From: Lachnospiraceae bacterium
GTDB taxonomy: Bacteria; Bacillota_A; Clostridia; Lachnospirales; Lachnospiraceae
Reading direction: 5' to 3'
Assembly (NCBI GenBank): GCA_017621115.1
Contig: JAGATU010000077.1
Location: 1-40,090 of the forward strand
Length of the DNA stretch: 40,090 nt
Shown: piece after piece, positions 7,360 through 14,077 of the stretch
How positions within the stretch are numbered: position 1 is the stretch's first letter
Layout: every line of letters begins with the position of its first letter
Translations under genes and position numbers: made by a program
The notes under the pieces: generated by a model
Seen by the model: only the letters and a program-made list of their open reading frames with translations
The model's database searches: none
What the model was told of the DNA's origin: nothing

Positions 7360-7416
7360 GTATCAATCACTGCGCCAGCAGAATTGGGGATTGAATCTAT
7401 GCGTGTGCAGTGATAC
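7360..7416. repeat. imperfect inverted repeat overlapping the cobalamin-operon promoter
   Basis: GTATCAATCACTGCGC (7360-7375) and GCGTGTGCAGTGATAC (7401-7416) pair through GTATC/GATAC and ACTGC/GCAGT with a small bulge. The right arm runs into the -10 box of the promoter at 7391-7419. There is no T-run. It may be an operator or the end of the XRE transcript. Confidence 0.35.
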
Positions 7417-7419
7417 AAT
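7391..7419 (+). promoter_or_regulatory. sigma-A promoter of the cobalamin-riboswitch operon
   Basis: TTGAAT (7391-7396), 17 bases, TACAAT (7414-7419). The expected transcript start, about 7426, is 14 bases before the first paired base of the riboswitch. Confidence 0.6.
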
Positions 7420-7439
7420 ACATTCGAATTAAATAAATG

Positions 7440-7605
7440 AATCAGGTGTCAGAAGAACTGTAACAGTTTGTTCTGGTGAAAAGGGAAACAGGTGTAAGTC
7501 CTGTACGAACTCGTCACCGTAATTAGGGAGCTAAGCCGATATATCACTGGGAAACCGGGAAGATGGCGGATGCGATGATCTATAAGCCGGGAGACCTGCC
7601 TGATT
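7440..7605 (+). ncRNA. cobalamin (B12) riboswitch
   Basis: The conserved elements occur in order: P1 AATCAGG (7440-7446) pairing with CCTGATT (7599-7605); GGTGAAAAGGGAAACAGGTG from 7475; AAGTCCTGTACGAACTCG; GTCACCGTAATTAGGGAGC; CACTGGGAAACCGGGAAG; and the B12 box AGCCGGGAGACCTGCC (7585-7600). This class represses corrinoid uptake or synthesis genes when adenosylcobalamin or a related corrinoid is abundant. An intrinsic terminator follows at 7690-7720. Confidence 0.96.
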
Positions 7606-7689
7606 TAAAGTACGCAAGCGAAAGCTTAATGCCACGAGTAATTGGTTGTACACAGATCTATCCTATGGGGTAGTGTTATTTGTGTGTGG

Positions 7690-7720
7690 AGAGTTGTCGT
7701 TTCGGCAACTCTTTTCTTTT
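7690..7720 (+). terminator. intrinsic terminator of the cobalamin riboswitch
   Basis: AGAGTTGTCG (7690-7699) pairs with CGGCAACTCT (7703-7712) around TTT, followed by TTTTCTTTT. It lies between the riboswitch and the first gene, ten bases before its ATG, so the switch probably acts by premature termination. Confidence 0.8.
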
Positions 7721-7730
7721 TGGAGTAAGC

Positions 7731-7970
7731 ATGGAAAATTCATATAAAAATTTCGCGAATCGGGAATGTAAGTATTATCCCTGTCATGCGGGAATGCAAG
7801 ATATTAACTGCATATTCTGTTATTGTCCACTTTATAACCTTGAGGAGTGCCCGGGGAAATACAAATTCATTGAATCAAAGGGAAAAATGGTAAAAGAATG
7901 TACGGAATGTACGTTTCCGCATGAGGCAGAGAACTATGATTTAATCATAGCACTTTTGTCTGATAATTAA
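7731..7970 (+). CDS. cysteine-rich small domain protein (PF04071-like)
   Basis: A 79-residue protein with eight cysteines: Cys13, Cys18, Cys27, Cys30, Cys32, Cys40, Cys57 and Cys60. The pattern NRECKYYPCH, NCIFCYCPLY and KECTECTFPH matches the cysteine-rich small domain seen in clostridial cobalamin loci. It probably binds a metal or an Fe-S cluster in the cytoplasm, since no signal peptide is present. The function of this family is not established; a role in corrinoid or cobalt handling is inferred from its place as the first gene under a cobalamin riboswitch. The ATG at 7731 has GGAG eight bases upstream; an earlier in-frame start at 7680 would lie inside the terminator and is rejected. Confidence 0.85.
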   Translation: MENSYKNFANRECKYYPCHAGMQDINCIFCYCPLYNLEECPGKYKFIESKGKMVKECTECTFPHEAENYDLIIALLSDN

Positions 7971-8013
7971 TGTATATCTTAAATTTTTATTATAATACGA
8001 GGAGGAAAAAAAC

Positions 8014-8472
8014 ATGAGATTTAAGAGTAACAAAAAAATTGCTTCCGAACTTCTTTGTATGATGCTTATTATGGCTATGGCATTTACTACAGTGGGATGC
8101 AATACGGACAAGGCTGCTGATAATCAGCCACAGGCAGAGGCGCAGGCATCTGTAGAAACTGAGAGTAATGTACTCGGGGAAGGCCAGACAAAGTTTGCAT
8201 TTGTTGTTGTGGATAAGGATGGGAATGAAACAAACTTTGAGATTCACACAGACAAAGCTACGGTAGGTGAGGCGTTATTAGAACTGGAATTAATTGCCGG
8301 TGAAACCAGCGAGTACGGTCTGTATGTTAAGACAGTAAACGGAATTACGGCAGATTATGATGTGGACCAGACATACTGGGCATTCTATGTGAATGACGAA
8401 TATGCAATGTCAGGTGCAGACACGACTGCTATTGAAGAAGGTGCAACCTATTCTTTTAAAGTGGAGAAATAA
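8014..8472 (+). CDS. DUF4430 (transcobalamin-like C-terminal domain) lipoprotein
   Basis: A basic N-terminus, a hydrophobic stretch and TTVGC (Cys29) form a lipoprotein signal, so the protein is anchored on the outer face of the membrane. A low-complexity linker (AADNQPQAEAQASVETE) leads to a DUF4430 domain at about residues 65-152, recognised by TFEIHTDKATVGEALLE-like sequence (here NFEIHTDKATVGEALLELE), GETSEYGLYVKTVNGI, TYWAFYVNDEYAMSGAD and AIEEGATYSFKVEK. The fold resembles the C-terminal domain of the animal B12 carriers transcobalamin and intrinsic factor. Together with the riboswitch and the overlapping ECF S component, it is probably a surface corrinoid-capture protein; direct binding is not shown. 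AGGAGG precedes the ATG. Confidence 0.88.
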   Translation: MRFKSNKKIASELLCMMLIMAMAFTTVGCNTDKAADNQPQAEAQASVETESNVLGEGQTKFAFVVVDKDGNETNFEIHTDKATVGEALLELELIAGETSEYGLYVKTVNGITADYDVDQTYWAFYVNDEYAMSGADTTAIEEGATYSFKVEK

Positions 8473-8987
8473 TGAAATTAACAGTAAGAGAAACCGCAGT
8501 GTTCGGAATGCTCGGAGCGTTAATGTATGCATCTAAGGTACTTATGGAAGTGGCACCTAATGTACATTTGCTCGGCGTTTTTACGATTGCGATTACTGTG
8601 GTTTACAGGAAAAAAGCACTATATCCGATTTACACATATATATTGTTAAATGGTCTGTTCAGCGGATTTGCAACATGGTGGATTCCCTATCTGTACTTAT
8701 GGGCAATACTGTGGGGCGTTACCATGTTATTGCCGCAGAATATGCCTAAAAAAATGAAGCCTATTGTGTACATGCTTGTGAATGCATGCCATGGCTTCCT
8801 GTATGGGACTTTATATGCTCCTGCACAGGCAATTTTGTTTGGCTTGAATTTTGAAAAAACAATTGCGTGGATTATTGCAGGGCTTCCGTGGGATTTTGTT
8901 CACGGAGTGAGTAATTTTATCTGCGGAATGCTGATAGTGCCGATTATTAATGTGTTGCAAAGATTGGAAAAAAGTGATAATCAGTGA
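8472..8987 (+). CDS. ECF transporter S component, probably for a corrinoid or precursor
   Basis: A 171-residue protein with about six hydrophobic helices and the typical S-component start LTVRETAVFGMLGALMYASK. S components bind the small substrate and join a shared EcfA-EcfA'-EcfT energy module, whose genes are not in this window. The ATG overlaps the TAA of the lipoprotein gene (TAATG), so the two are translationally coupled. Position downstream of a cobalamin riboswitch and a transcobalamin-like lipoprotein indicates corrinoid, cobinamide or lower-ligand uptake. The sequence alone does not tell which. A strong terminator follows at 8997-9026. Confidence 0.85.
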   Translation: MKLTVRETAVFGMLGALMYASKVLMEVAPNVHLLGVFTIAITVVYRKKALYPIYTYILLNGLFSGFATWWIPYLYLWAILWGVTMLLPQNMPKKMKPIVYMLVNACHGFLYGTLYAPAQAILFGLNFEKTIAWIIAGLPWDFVHGVSNFICGMLIVPIINVLQRLEKSDNQ

Positions 8988-8996
8988 GAAAATGAG

Positions 8997-9026
8997 AGCC
9001 CCTGCTATATAGCGGGGGCTGTTTTT
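8997..9026. terminator. terminator between convergent genes (cobalamin operon / CYTH)
   Basis: AGCCCCTGCT (8997-9006) pairs with AGCGGGGGCT (9011-9020) around ATAT in a 10-bp stem with one wobble; GTTTTT follows on the + strand. On the - strand the run after the stem is only CTCATTTTC, so it is strongest for the + strand. Confidence 0.85.
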
Positions 9027-9046
9027 CTTGGTGGTTAATAGAAACT

Positions 9047-9496
9047 TTAAAACGGTGTAATGCCTTTTGATAAATTGGAATTATGATAGCGTTTATCCTG
9101 TGTGACGTCCTTATCAAACCAAGACGGTGGCACGAAAGCATGTGCTTCGTCTTCGCTTTCAAATTCAACCTCCGCCATAATAAGAGGTGCTAAATCTCCG
9201 GCAAAAATATCCAATTCAATCAGATAATTTTCATACGGGATCAGATAGCGGGTCTTGGAAATAATTAGTCCGTCTGCTTTTGGCAGCAGGTGTTCAAAAG
9301 ATTCGGCATTCAGCGGAAGATTATGTTCTTCCCTTGCAAGTAATCCTTTTCCTTTGTAGGTAAGGACGTACTTCTCATCTTCCCTGCGGATACGGATGAC
9401 AGGGTCTGTGTTCAGATAGGCTTGTGTTAATTTTTTATATTCGTAATTGCTCAAATCGGGCAATTCTTTGACGGTAAATTTGCGTTCAATTTCCAT
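9047..9496 (-). CDS. CYTH-domain protein (triphosphate-tunnel metalloenzyme family)
   Basis: The N-terminus carries the family hallmark ExExK as EIERK (residues 2-6). Alternating charged strands follow, such as VIRIRREDEKYVLTYKGKG, then IELDIFAG and MAEVEFESEDEA, as in bacterial class IV adenylate cyclase/thiamine triphosphatase-like CYTH proteins. These enzymes hydrolyse inorganic triphosphate or related triphosphates with Mg2+ or Mn2+ inside a beta tunnel. At 149 residues it is the size of the short bacterial form, with no CHAD domain. It is a single gene, divergent from the DJ-1-like gene and convergent with the cobalamin operon. The physiological substrate is unknown. Confidence 0.88.
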   Translation of the reverse strand: MEIERKFTVKELPDLSNYEYKKLTQAYLNTDPVIRIRREDEKYVLTYKGKGLLAREEHNLPLNAESFEHLLPKADGLIISKTRYLIPYENYLIELDIFAGDLAPLIMAEVEFESEDEAHAFVPPSWFDKDVTQDKRYHNSNLSKGITPF

Positions 9497-9588
9497 GGTA
9501 TTTTCCCTTGTATTATAAATATAATTTGTTGACTTTTTAGCAAAAAATCAATACCATTATTATATCAGAAAAGGAGGAATAATACACT

Positions 9589-10137
9589 ATGGCAAATACA
9601 GCGATTTTTTTGGCAGAAGGTTTTGAAGAAATAGAAGGCTTGATGGTTGTGGACATGTTAAGAAGAGCAGGAGTTACTGTGGATATGGTATCCATCTCGG
9701 ACTCTTTGCTTGTTAACGGAAGACATGCAATTCCCGTTACAGCGGACAAGTTGATTAAGGATATTGATTTTGATGCATATGATTTGCTTGTTTTACCGGG
9801 CGGAATGCCGGGCACAATCCATCTTGGCGAGTGCAAGTTGCTTTGTGATGAAGTGATTAGGGCATATGAAAGCGGTAAGAAGATTGCGGCTATCTGTGCG
9901 GCACCGACGGTATTTGGTAAACTTGGATTATTAAACGGCAAGATGGCTTGTTGTTATCCGGGAATGGAAGACGGACTTACAGGCGCGGAAGTAACCACTT
10001 CTTCTGTTACAGTGGATGGCAATATCATCACAAGCCGCGGACTTGGAACTGCACTTGATTTTGCATTGACATTGATTGAAGAATTGATTGATAAGGAAAC
10101 AGCCGACAAACTGGCGGCAGCAGTGGTTTACATTTAA
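9589..10137 (+). CDS. DJ-1/PfpI family protein (YajL/DJ-1 subgroup)
   Basis: A 182-residue, single-domain DJ-1 superfamily protein. The conserved acid is Glu16 in AEGFEEIE, the nucleophile elbow is Cys103 in AAICAAPTV, and the strand LLVLPGGMPG is diagnostic. Members have been reported as chaperones, glyoxalases or deglycases; which activity applies here is not clear. The missing extra helix and the GFEEIE start place it with YajL/DJ-1 rather than with PfpI proteases. AAGGAGG precedes the ATG. The 92-base gap to the CYTH gene holds promoters for both directions, and a bidirectional terminator follows. Confidence 0.9.
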   Translation: MANTAIFLAEGFEEIEGLMVVDMLRRAGVTVDMVSISDSLLVNGRHAIPVTADKLIKDIDFDAYDLLVLPGGMPGTIHLGECKLLCDEVIRAYESGKKIAAICAAPTVFGKLGLLNGKMACCYPGMEDGLTGAEVTTSSVTVDGNIITSRGLGTALDFALTLIEELIDKETADKLAAAVVYI

Positions 10138-10152
10138 ATAAATACAAACAAA

Positions 10153-10200
10153 AAAGAAGTGCTTCGCGGATTCGAAATTCTGCAAAGCACTTCTTCTTTT
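10153..10200. terminator. bidirectional terminator between the DJ-1-like and spore-protein genes
   Basis: AGAAGTGCTT (10155-10164) pairs with AAGCACTTCT (10185-10194), with inner pairing GCGGA/TTCTGC. T-rich sequence follows on the + strand (TCTTTTT), and an A-run on the left gives T's on the - strand, so both converging genes can use it. Confidence 0.85.
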
Positions 10201-10221
10201 TCATTTAGCTGTCAGAGCAGC

Positions 10222-10422
10222 TTATTTCATGGATTCTTCCTGCTTTTTGATCATTCTACGAACCATTTCGCCACCAATGGAACCAGCTTCTTTAGAAGTT
10301 AAGTCACCATTGTAACCTTCTTTTAAGTTAACACCTAATTCAGATGCAACTTCTGTTTTAAAACGATCCATAGCTGCTTTAGCTTCAGGAACTTCCATAC
10401 GGTTTGAGTTTCTGCTTGTCAT
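10222..10422 (-). CDS. small acid-soluble spore protein, alpha/beta type
   Basis: A 66-residue protein with the alpha/beta SASP signature: AKAAMDRFKTEVASELGV, then GYNGDLTSKEAGSIGGEMVRRMI as two adjoining motifs (YNGDLTSKEAGSIGG and MVRRMIKKQE). These proteins coat DNA in the dormant spore and give resistance to UV and heat; the germination-protease cleavage site should lie at the TEVASE segment. The gene shows the organism can form endospores. AGGTGA precedes the ATG on the - strand. A sigma-G-like promoter and an 8-bp leader hairpin are visible upstream (10448-10508), consistent with forespore expression. Confidence 0.95.
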   Translation of the reverse strand: MTSRNSNRMEVPEAKAAMDRFKTEVASELGVNLKEGYNGDLTSKEAGSIGGEMVRRMIKKQEESMK

Positions 10423-10447
10423 AGTATTTCACCTCACTAAGATTAAT

Positions 10448-10473
10448 AGATAAGCTTTGTTTGTCGCTTATCT
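10448..10473 (-). repeat. 8-bp hairpin at the predicted 5' end of the SASP mRNA
   Basis: On the - strand AGATAAGC and GCTTATCT pair perfectly around a 10-base loop. The stem begins where the sigma-G-like promoter predicts the transcript start (about 10473), so it may protect the mRNA 5' end. Confidence 0.4.
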
Positions 10474-10479
10474 TGATTC

Positions 10480-10508
10480 TAGTATTTGCGGTCTTGAAAA
10501 TATTATGT
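10480..10508 (-). promoter_or_regulatory. sigma-G-like promoter of the SASP gene
   Basis: Read on the - strand: ACATA (10508-10504), 17 bases, AATACTA (10486-10480). This matches the sigma-G pattern gHATR-N17-CATWHTA except for the first base of each box. Confidence 0.5.
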
Positions 10509-10600
10509 TGGTAAATTTTGTTAAGAAAAATACTGCGCGATGAATTAAATATCAAAAAACCATAAAATTTTTAAAAATGCTGGAAGTTGCAGGGGTTGTA

Positions 10601-10609
10601 TGCTATAAT
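10601..10609 (+). promoter_or_regulatory. extended -10 promoter of tig
   Basis: TGCTATAAT is an extended -10 element (TGnTATAAT); no good -35 box lies 16-18 bases upstream. The 13 bases TGTATGCTATAAT are repeated exactly at 17528-17540 in front of the ABC operon. The leader to tig is about 75 bases. Confidence 0.65.
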
Positions 10610-10692
10610 CGTAAAATGACTGTGATTATGGACAAAATTAGGTAAATCACATAGAAAAAGCACCTGATTATTTAAGGAGGAGATAGATTATC

Positions 10693-11979
10693 ATGAGTGT
10701 ACAGGTAGAAAAATTAGAAAACAATATGGCGAAGCTTACTATTGAAGTTGCCGCTGAAGAATTAGACAAAGCGATTGAAAAAGTATATCAGAAGCAGAAG
10801 AACAGCATCAGCGTTCCGGGATTCCGTAAGGGTAAAGTTCCGCGTGCCATGGTTGAGAAGATGTATGGTGCAGCAATTTTTTATGAAGATGCAGCAAACG
10901 AATTGATTCCTGAAGCATACGAAAAAGCATATGATGAATGTGGTGAAGATATCGTTTCTTCTCCAAAGATTGATGTGATTCAGATTGAAAAAGGCAAGCC
11001 TTTCATCTTTACTGCAGAAGTTGCATTAAAGCCGGAAGTTAAATTAGGTAAGTATAAAGGTGTTAAAGTTGACAAGGTAGATGTTACTGTATCTGACGAA
11101 GATGTTGCAAAAGAAATCGACGCAGAAAGAGAACGTAACGCAAGAAGCATCAGCGTAACAGACCGTGCCGTAAAAGATGGTGACCAGACTGTTATCGATT
11201 TTGAAGGATTCAAGGATGGCGTTGCATTTGAAGGCGGTAAGGGCGAGAATTATCCTCTTACAATCGGTTCAGGCGCATTTATTCCGGGATTTGAAGAACA
11301 GTTAATCGGCAAGAACATCGGTGAGGAAGTAGAAGTTAACGTTACATTCCCTGAACAGTATCAGGCAGAAGAATTGGCAGGACAGCCTGCAGTATTTAAG
11401 GTAACTGTTAAGGAAATCAAAGAAAAACAGCTTCCTGAACTTGATGATGAATTTGCAGCAGAAGTATCTGAATTTGATACACTTGCAGAATACAAAGAAG
11501 ACGTTAAGAAGAATTTAACTGAAAAACGCGAAAAAGACGCTAAGAACGCTAAGGAAGACGCAGTAATCGATGCAATCATTGAAGATGCAAAGATGGATAT
11601 TCCGGATGCAATGGTAGAAACAACCCAGAGACAGATGATTCAGGAATTTGCACAGAACATCCAGATGCAGGGTCTTTCTATGGAACAGTACTTCCAGTTC
11701 ACAGGTTTAACAGCAGAAACTATGATGGAGCAGGTTAAGCCACAGGCTGAGAAGAGAATCAAATCAAGACTTGTTCTTGAAGCAGTTGTTAAGGCTGAAA
11801 ATATTGTTGCAACAGAAGAAGACTTCGACAACGAAATTGCTAGAATGGCAGAAATGTACAAGATGGAAGCTGATAAGGTGAAAGAGTCTATCGGTGAAGA
11901 AGGCAAGAAGCAGTTTATGGAAGACTTGGCAGTTTCAAAGGCTGTAGAATTTGTTGTAAACGAAGCAAAAGAAAAATAA
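10693..11979 (+). CDS. tig: trigger factor (ribosome-associated chaperone)
   Basis: A 428-residue protein with the three trigger factor domains. The N-terminal ribosome-binding domain holds the signature GFRKGKVPR near residues 42-50. A central FKBP-type peptidyl-prolyl isomerase domain spans about 150-245 (DQTVIDFEGFKDG, GSGAFIPGFEEQLIG, VEVNVTFPEQY). The helical C-terminal cradle ends in VEFVVNEAKEK. It meets nascent chains at the ribosome exit and helps folding. Length is normal. AAGGAGGAG lies upstream of the ATG. It leads the classic tig-clpP-clpX-lon order, but a hairpin after it suggests partial termination before clpP. Confidence 0.97.
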   Translation: MSVQVEKLENNMAKLTIEVAAEELDKAIEKVYQKQKNSISVPGFRKGKVPRAMVEKMYGAAIFYEDAANELIPEAYEKAYDECGEDIVSSPKIDVIQIEKGKPFIFTAEVALKPEVKLGKYKGVKVDKVDVTVSDEDVAKEIDAERERNARSISVTDRAVKDGDQTVIDFEGFKDGVAFEGGKGENYPLTIGSGAFIPGFEEQLIGKNIGEEVEVNVTFPEQYQAEELAGQPAVFKVTVKEIKEKQLPELDDEFAAEVSEFDTLAEYKEDVKKNLTEKREKDAKNAKEDAVIDAIIEDAKMDIPDAMVETTQRQMIQEFAQNIQMQGLSMEQYFQFTGLTAETMMEQVKPQAEKRIKSRLVLEAVVKAENIVATEEDFDNEIARMAEMYKMEADKVKESIGEEGKKQFMEDLAVSKAVEFVVNEAKEK

Positions 11980-11994
11980 GCAATCGTAATAATG

Positions 11995-12019
11995 CGGTTT
12001 CTGCCGTTGGCAGAAACCG
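11995..12019 (+). terminator. hairpin between tig and clpP, weak terminator or attenuator
   Basis: CGGTTTCTGCC (11995-12005) and GGCAGAAACCG (12009-12019) form a perfect 11-bp stem with a 3-base loop. The following TTGCTTGTTAG is only moderately T-rich, so readthrough into clpP is likely. Confidence 0.6.
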
Positions 12020-12046
12020 TTGCTTGTTAGAGATAATCATGTATGG

Positions 12047-12063
12047 CAGTACATTACGTACTG
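12047..12063 (+). repeat. short inverted repeat ahead of the clpP ribosome binding site
   Basis: CAGTAC (12047-12052) and GTACTG (12058-12063) are perfect 6-bp arms with a 5-base loop, a few bases before AAGGAGG. It may be a weak hairpin affecting initiation or chance. Confidence 0.25.
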
Positions 12064-12076
12064 AAGAAGGAGGATT

Positions 12077-12670
12077 ATGAATTTGATACCTTATGTCGTA
12101 GAACAGACCAGCAGGGGGGAACGTTCCTATGATATCTACTCCAGATTATTAAAGGACAGAATTATCTTTTTAGGTGATGAAGTAAACAATGATACGGCAG
12201 CGACCGTTGTTGCACAGCTTCTTTTTTTGGAAGCGGAAGACCCGGAAAAAGACATTCATTTATACATCAACAGCCCGGGCGGTGTGATTACAGCGGGTAT
12301 GGCTATTTATGATACGATGCAGTACATCAAATGCGATGTTTCTACTGTTTGTATCGGTATGGCGGCCAGCATGGGTGCATTCCTGCTTGCAGGCGGTGCC
12401 AAAGGAAAGCGTTATGCGCTTCCGAATGCAGAAATTATGATTCATCAGCCACTTGGCGGAGCACAGGGACAGGCTACGGATATCGAAATTTCCGCAAAGC
12501 ATATTTTGGCCATCAAAGAAAGATTGAATAAAATTTTGGCAGACAGAACCGGTCAGCCATATGATGTAATTGCAAATGACACGGAACGTGATAATTGGAA
12601 GACAGCACAGGAAGCCAAGGAATATGGCTTAATTGATGCCGTTATCACTTCCCATTCAGAAGAAGCGTAA
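12077..12670 (+). CDS. clpP: ATP-dependent Clp protease proteolytic subunit
   Basis: A 197-residue ClpP with the full Ser-His-Asp triad: Ser98 in GMAASMGAF, His123 in MIHQPLGG and Asp172 in NDTERDNW. The start [20 protein letters not shown] is the usual ClpP N-terminus, whose axial loops gate the chamber. ClpP forms a double heptamer that degrades proteins unfolded by ClpX, encoded 44 bases downstream. AAGGAGG precedes the ATG at good spacing. No CtsR or CIRCE operator was found upstream. Confidence 0.98.
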   Translation: MNLIPYVVEQTSRGERSYDIYSRLLKDRIIFLGDEVNNDTAATVVAQLLFLEAEDPEKDIHLYINSPGGVITAGMAIYDTMQYIKCDVSTVCIGMAASMGAFLLAGGAKGKRYALPNAEIMIHQPLGGAQGQATDIEISAKHILAIKERLNKILADRTGQPYDVIANDTERDNWKTAQEAKEYGLIDAVITSHSEEA

Positions 12671-12714
12671 GGGGAAAGTACCCTAAATTACGATTGAAAG
12701 AAGGGCATAAGTAG

Positions 12715-13977
12715 ATGACAGGAAAGAATTCCGACGGAACTATCAGATGTTCCTTTTGCGGAAGGTCACAGGATCAGGTCAGAAAAATGATTGCAGGTCC
12801 TTCCGGTTCCGGCGTATTTATTTGTGATGAATGTATTGATATCTGCGCCGATATTGTGGAAGAGGAATTTTATGAGCAGCAGCAGGAAATGGTGGATGAT
12901 GCACCGCAGATTAATTTATTAAAACCTGCTGAAATAAAGGCATTTTTGGATGAATATGTAATCGGACAGGAAGCAGCCAAGAAGGCGCTGTCAGTAGCTG
13001 TTTATAATCATTATAAGAGAGTTACGGGTATTACCGAGGATGACGGTGTGGAACTGCAGAAGAGTAATATCTTAATGGTGGGTCCTACCGGTTCGGGTAA
13101 GACTTATCTTGCGCAGACACTTGCAAAGATTATCAATGTGCCATTTGCGATTGCGGACGCAACCACTCTGACAGAAGCCGGCTACGTTGGTGAAGACGTA
13201 GAGAATATTCTGCTTAAATTAATCCAGGCAGCGGATTATGATGTGGATCATGCGCAGTACGGTATGATTTATATTGACGAAATTGATAAGATTACGAAAA
13301 AGAGTGAGAATGTGTCCATCACCAGAGATGTATCCGGTGAAGGTGTACAGCAGGCACTCCTTAAGATTATTGAAGGAACCGAAGCCAGTGTTCCGCCTCA
13401 GGGAGGAAGAAAGCATCCGCATCAGGAACTGATTCAGATTGATACTTCTAATATTTTATTTATCTGCGGCGGTGCTTTTGATGGTCTGGAAAAGATTATC
13501 GAAAAACGTTTGGACCGTAAGGTTATCGGTTTTAACAGTGAAATATCAGAGTGCATTTCCGAAAAAGAAATCGGACAGCTTTTAGAGCAGGTGACACCAC
13601 AGGATTTGGTTAAATTCGGTCTGATTCCTGAATTTGTCGGCCGTGTGCCGGTACAGGTGGCATTGGAAGGTCTTGATAAGGCTGCACTCATGCGTATTTT
13701 ACAGGAACCGAAGAATGCTTTGGTAAAACAGTACCGCAAATTATTTGCATACGACGGTGTGGATTTATCGTTTGAAGAGGAGGCACTTGAAGAAGTGGCG
13801 TGCCGCGCATATGATCAGAAGACGGGCGCGCGTGGATTGCGTACTATCCTTGAGAAAGCCATGATGGATGTAATGTTTACGATTCCGTCCGACGAGAATG
13901 TTACACAGTGTATCGTAACCAAGGAAGCTGTGGAAGGAAAGGGTCAACCGAAGGTTGTCCGCAGACGCAGTAAATAG
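12715..13977 (+). CDS. clpX: ATP-dependent Clp protease ATP-binding subunit ClpX
   Basis: A 420-residue AAA+ unfoldase. The N-terminal zinc-binding domain has Cys12, Cys15, Cys37 and Cys40. Walker A is GPTGSGKT (123-130), Walker B is IYIDEIDK with Asp188-Glu189, and the pore motif is GYVGEDVE. The ClpP-docking loop IGF is visible in KVIGFNSE. The C-terminal small domain carries the sensor-2 motif TGARGLR. ClpX recognises tagged substrates and threads them into ClpP. Length and order after clpP are standard. Confidence 0.98.
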   Translation: MTGKNSDGTIRCSFCGRSQDQVRKMIAGPSGSGVFICDECIDICADIVEEEFYEQQQEMVDDAPQINLLKPAEIKAFLDEYVIGQEAAKKALSVAVYNHYKRVTGITEDDGVELQKSNILMVGPTGSGKTYLAQTLAKIINVPFAIADATTLTEAGYVGEDVENILLKLIQAADYDVDHAQYGMIYIDEIDKITKKSENVSITRDVSGEGVQQALLKIIEGTEASVPPQGGRKHPHQELIQIDTSNILFICGGAFDGLEKIIEKRLDRKVIGFNSEISECISEKEIGQLLEQVTPQDLVKFGLIPEFVGRVPVQVALEGLDKAALMRILQEPKNALVKQYRKLFAYDGVDLSFEEEALEEVACRAYDQKTGARGLRTILEKAMMDVMFTIPSDENVTQCIVTKEAVEGKGQPKVVRRRSK

Positions 13978-14053
13978 TGGGACATCCCACAATGAATCAG
14001 AACAACCGGCTGTGACACTAACAGATATAGGGTAATTTCGTTAGTGTCGCGGC
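13977..14053 (+). repeat. two hairpins in the clpX-lon interval
   Basis: GTGGGA (13977-13982) pairs with TCCCAC (13985-13990) directly at the clpX stop. Then a 14-base arm at 14009-14022 (core GACACTAAC) pairs with 14040-14053 (core GTTAGTGTC) around a 17-base loop, with two wobble pairs near the base. The run after it is TTGTTTC, a poor terminator, and the lon ribosome binding site starts about ten bases later. Possible roles are attenuation, a processing site or a repressor-binding site. Confidence 0.5.
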
Positions 14054-14077
14054 TTGTTTCACGTAAGGAAGAAAGAA

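Noticed and set aside
7680..7730. Upstream extension of the Cys-rich small protein
   Set aside because: These codons coincide with the riboswitch terminator, and the ATG at 7731 has a good ribosome binding site.
9497..9588. Defined promoters for the divergent CYTH and DJ-1-like genes
   Set aside because: The interval is AT-rich and must hold both promoters, but TTGACT (9529) with TACCAT at 17 bases and a lone TATAAT on the - strand are too weak to assign as features.
12047..12063. CtsR operator before clpP
   Set aside because: CtsR boxes are direct heptads based on GGTCAAA; the CAGTAC/GTACTG repeat is unrelated.
14009..14053. CIRCE operator (HrcA) before lon
   Set aside because: CIRCE is TTAGCACTC-N9-GAGTGCTAA; here the arms are GACACTAAC/GTTAGTGTC with a 17-base gap, so it does not match.
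14054..14077. Earlier TTG start for Lon
   Set aside because: The extra codons overlap the right arm of the upstream hairpin and the ribosome binding site, and ATG 14078 begins the conserved Lon N-terminus.
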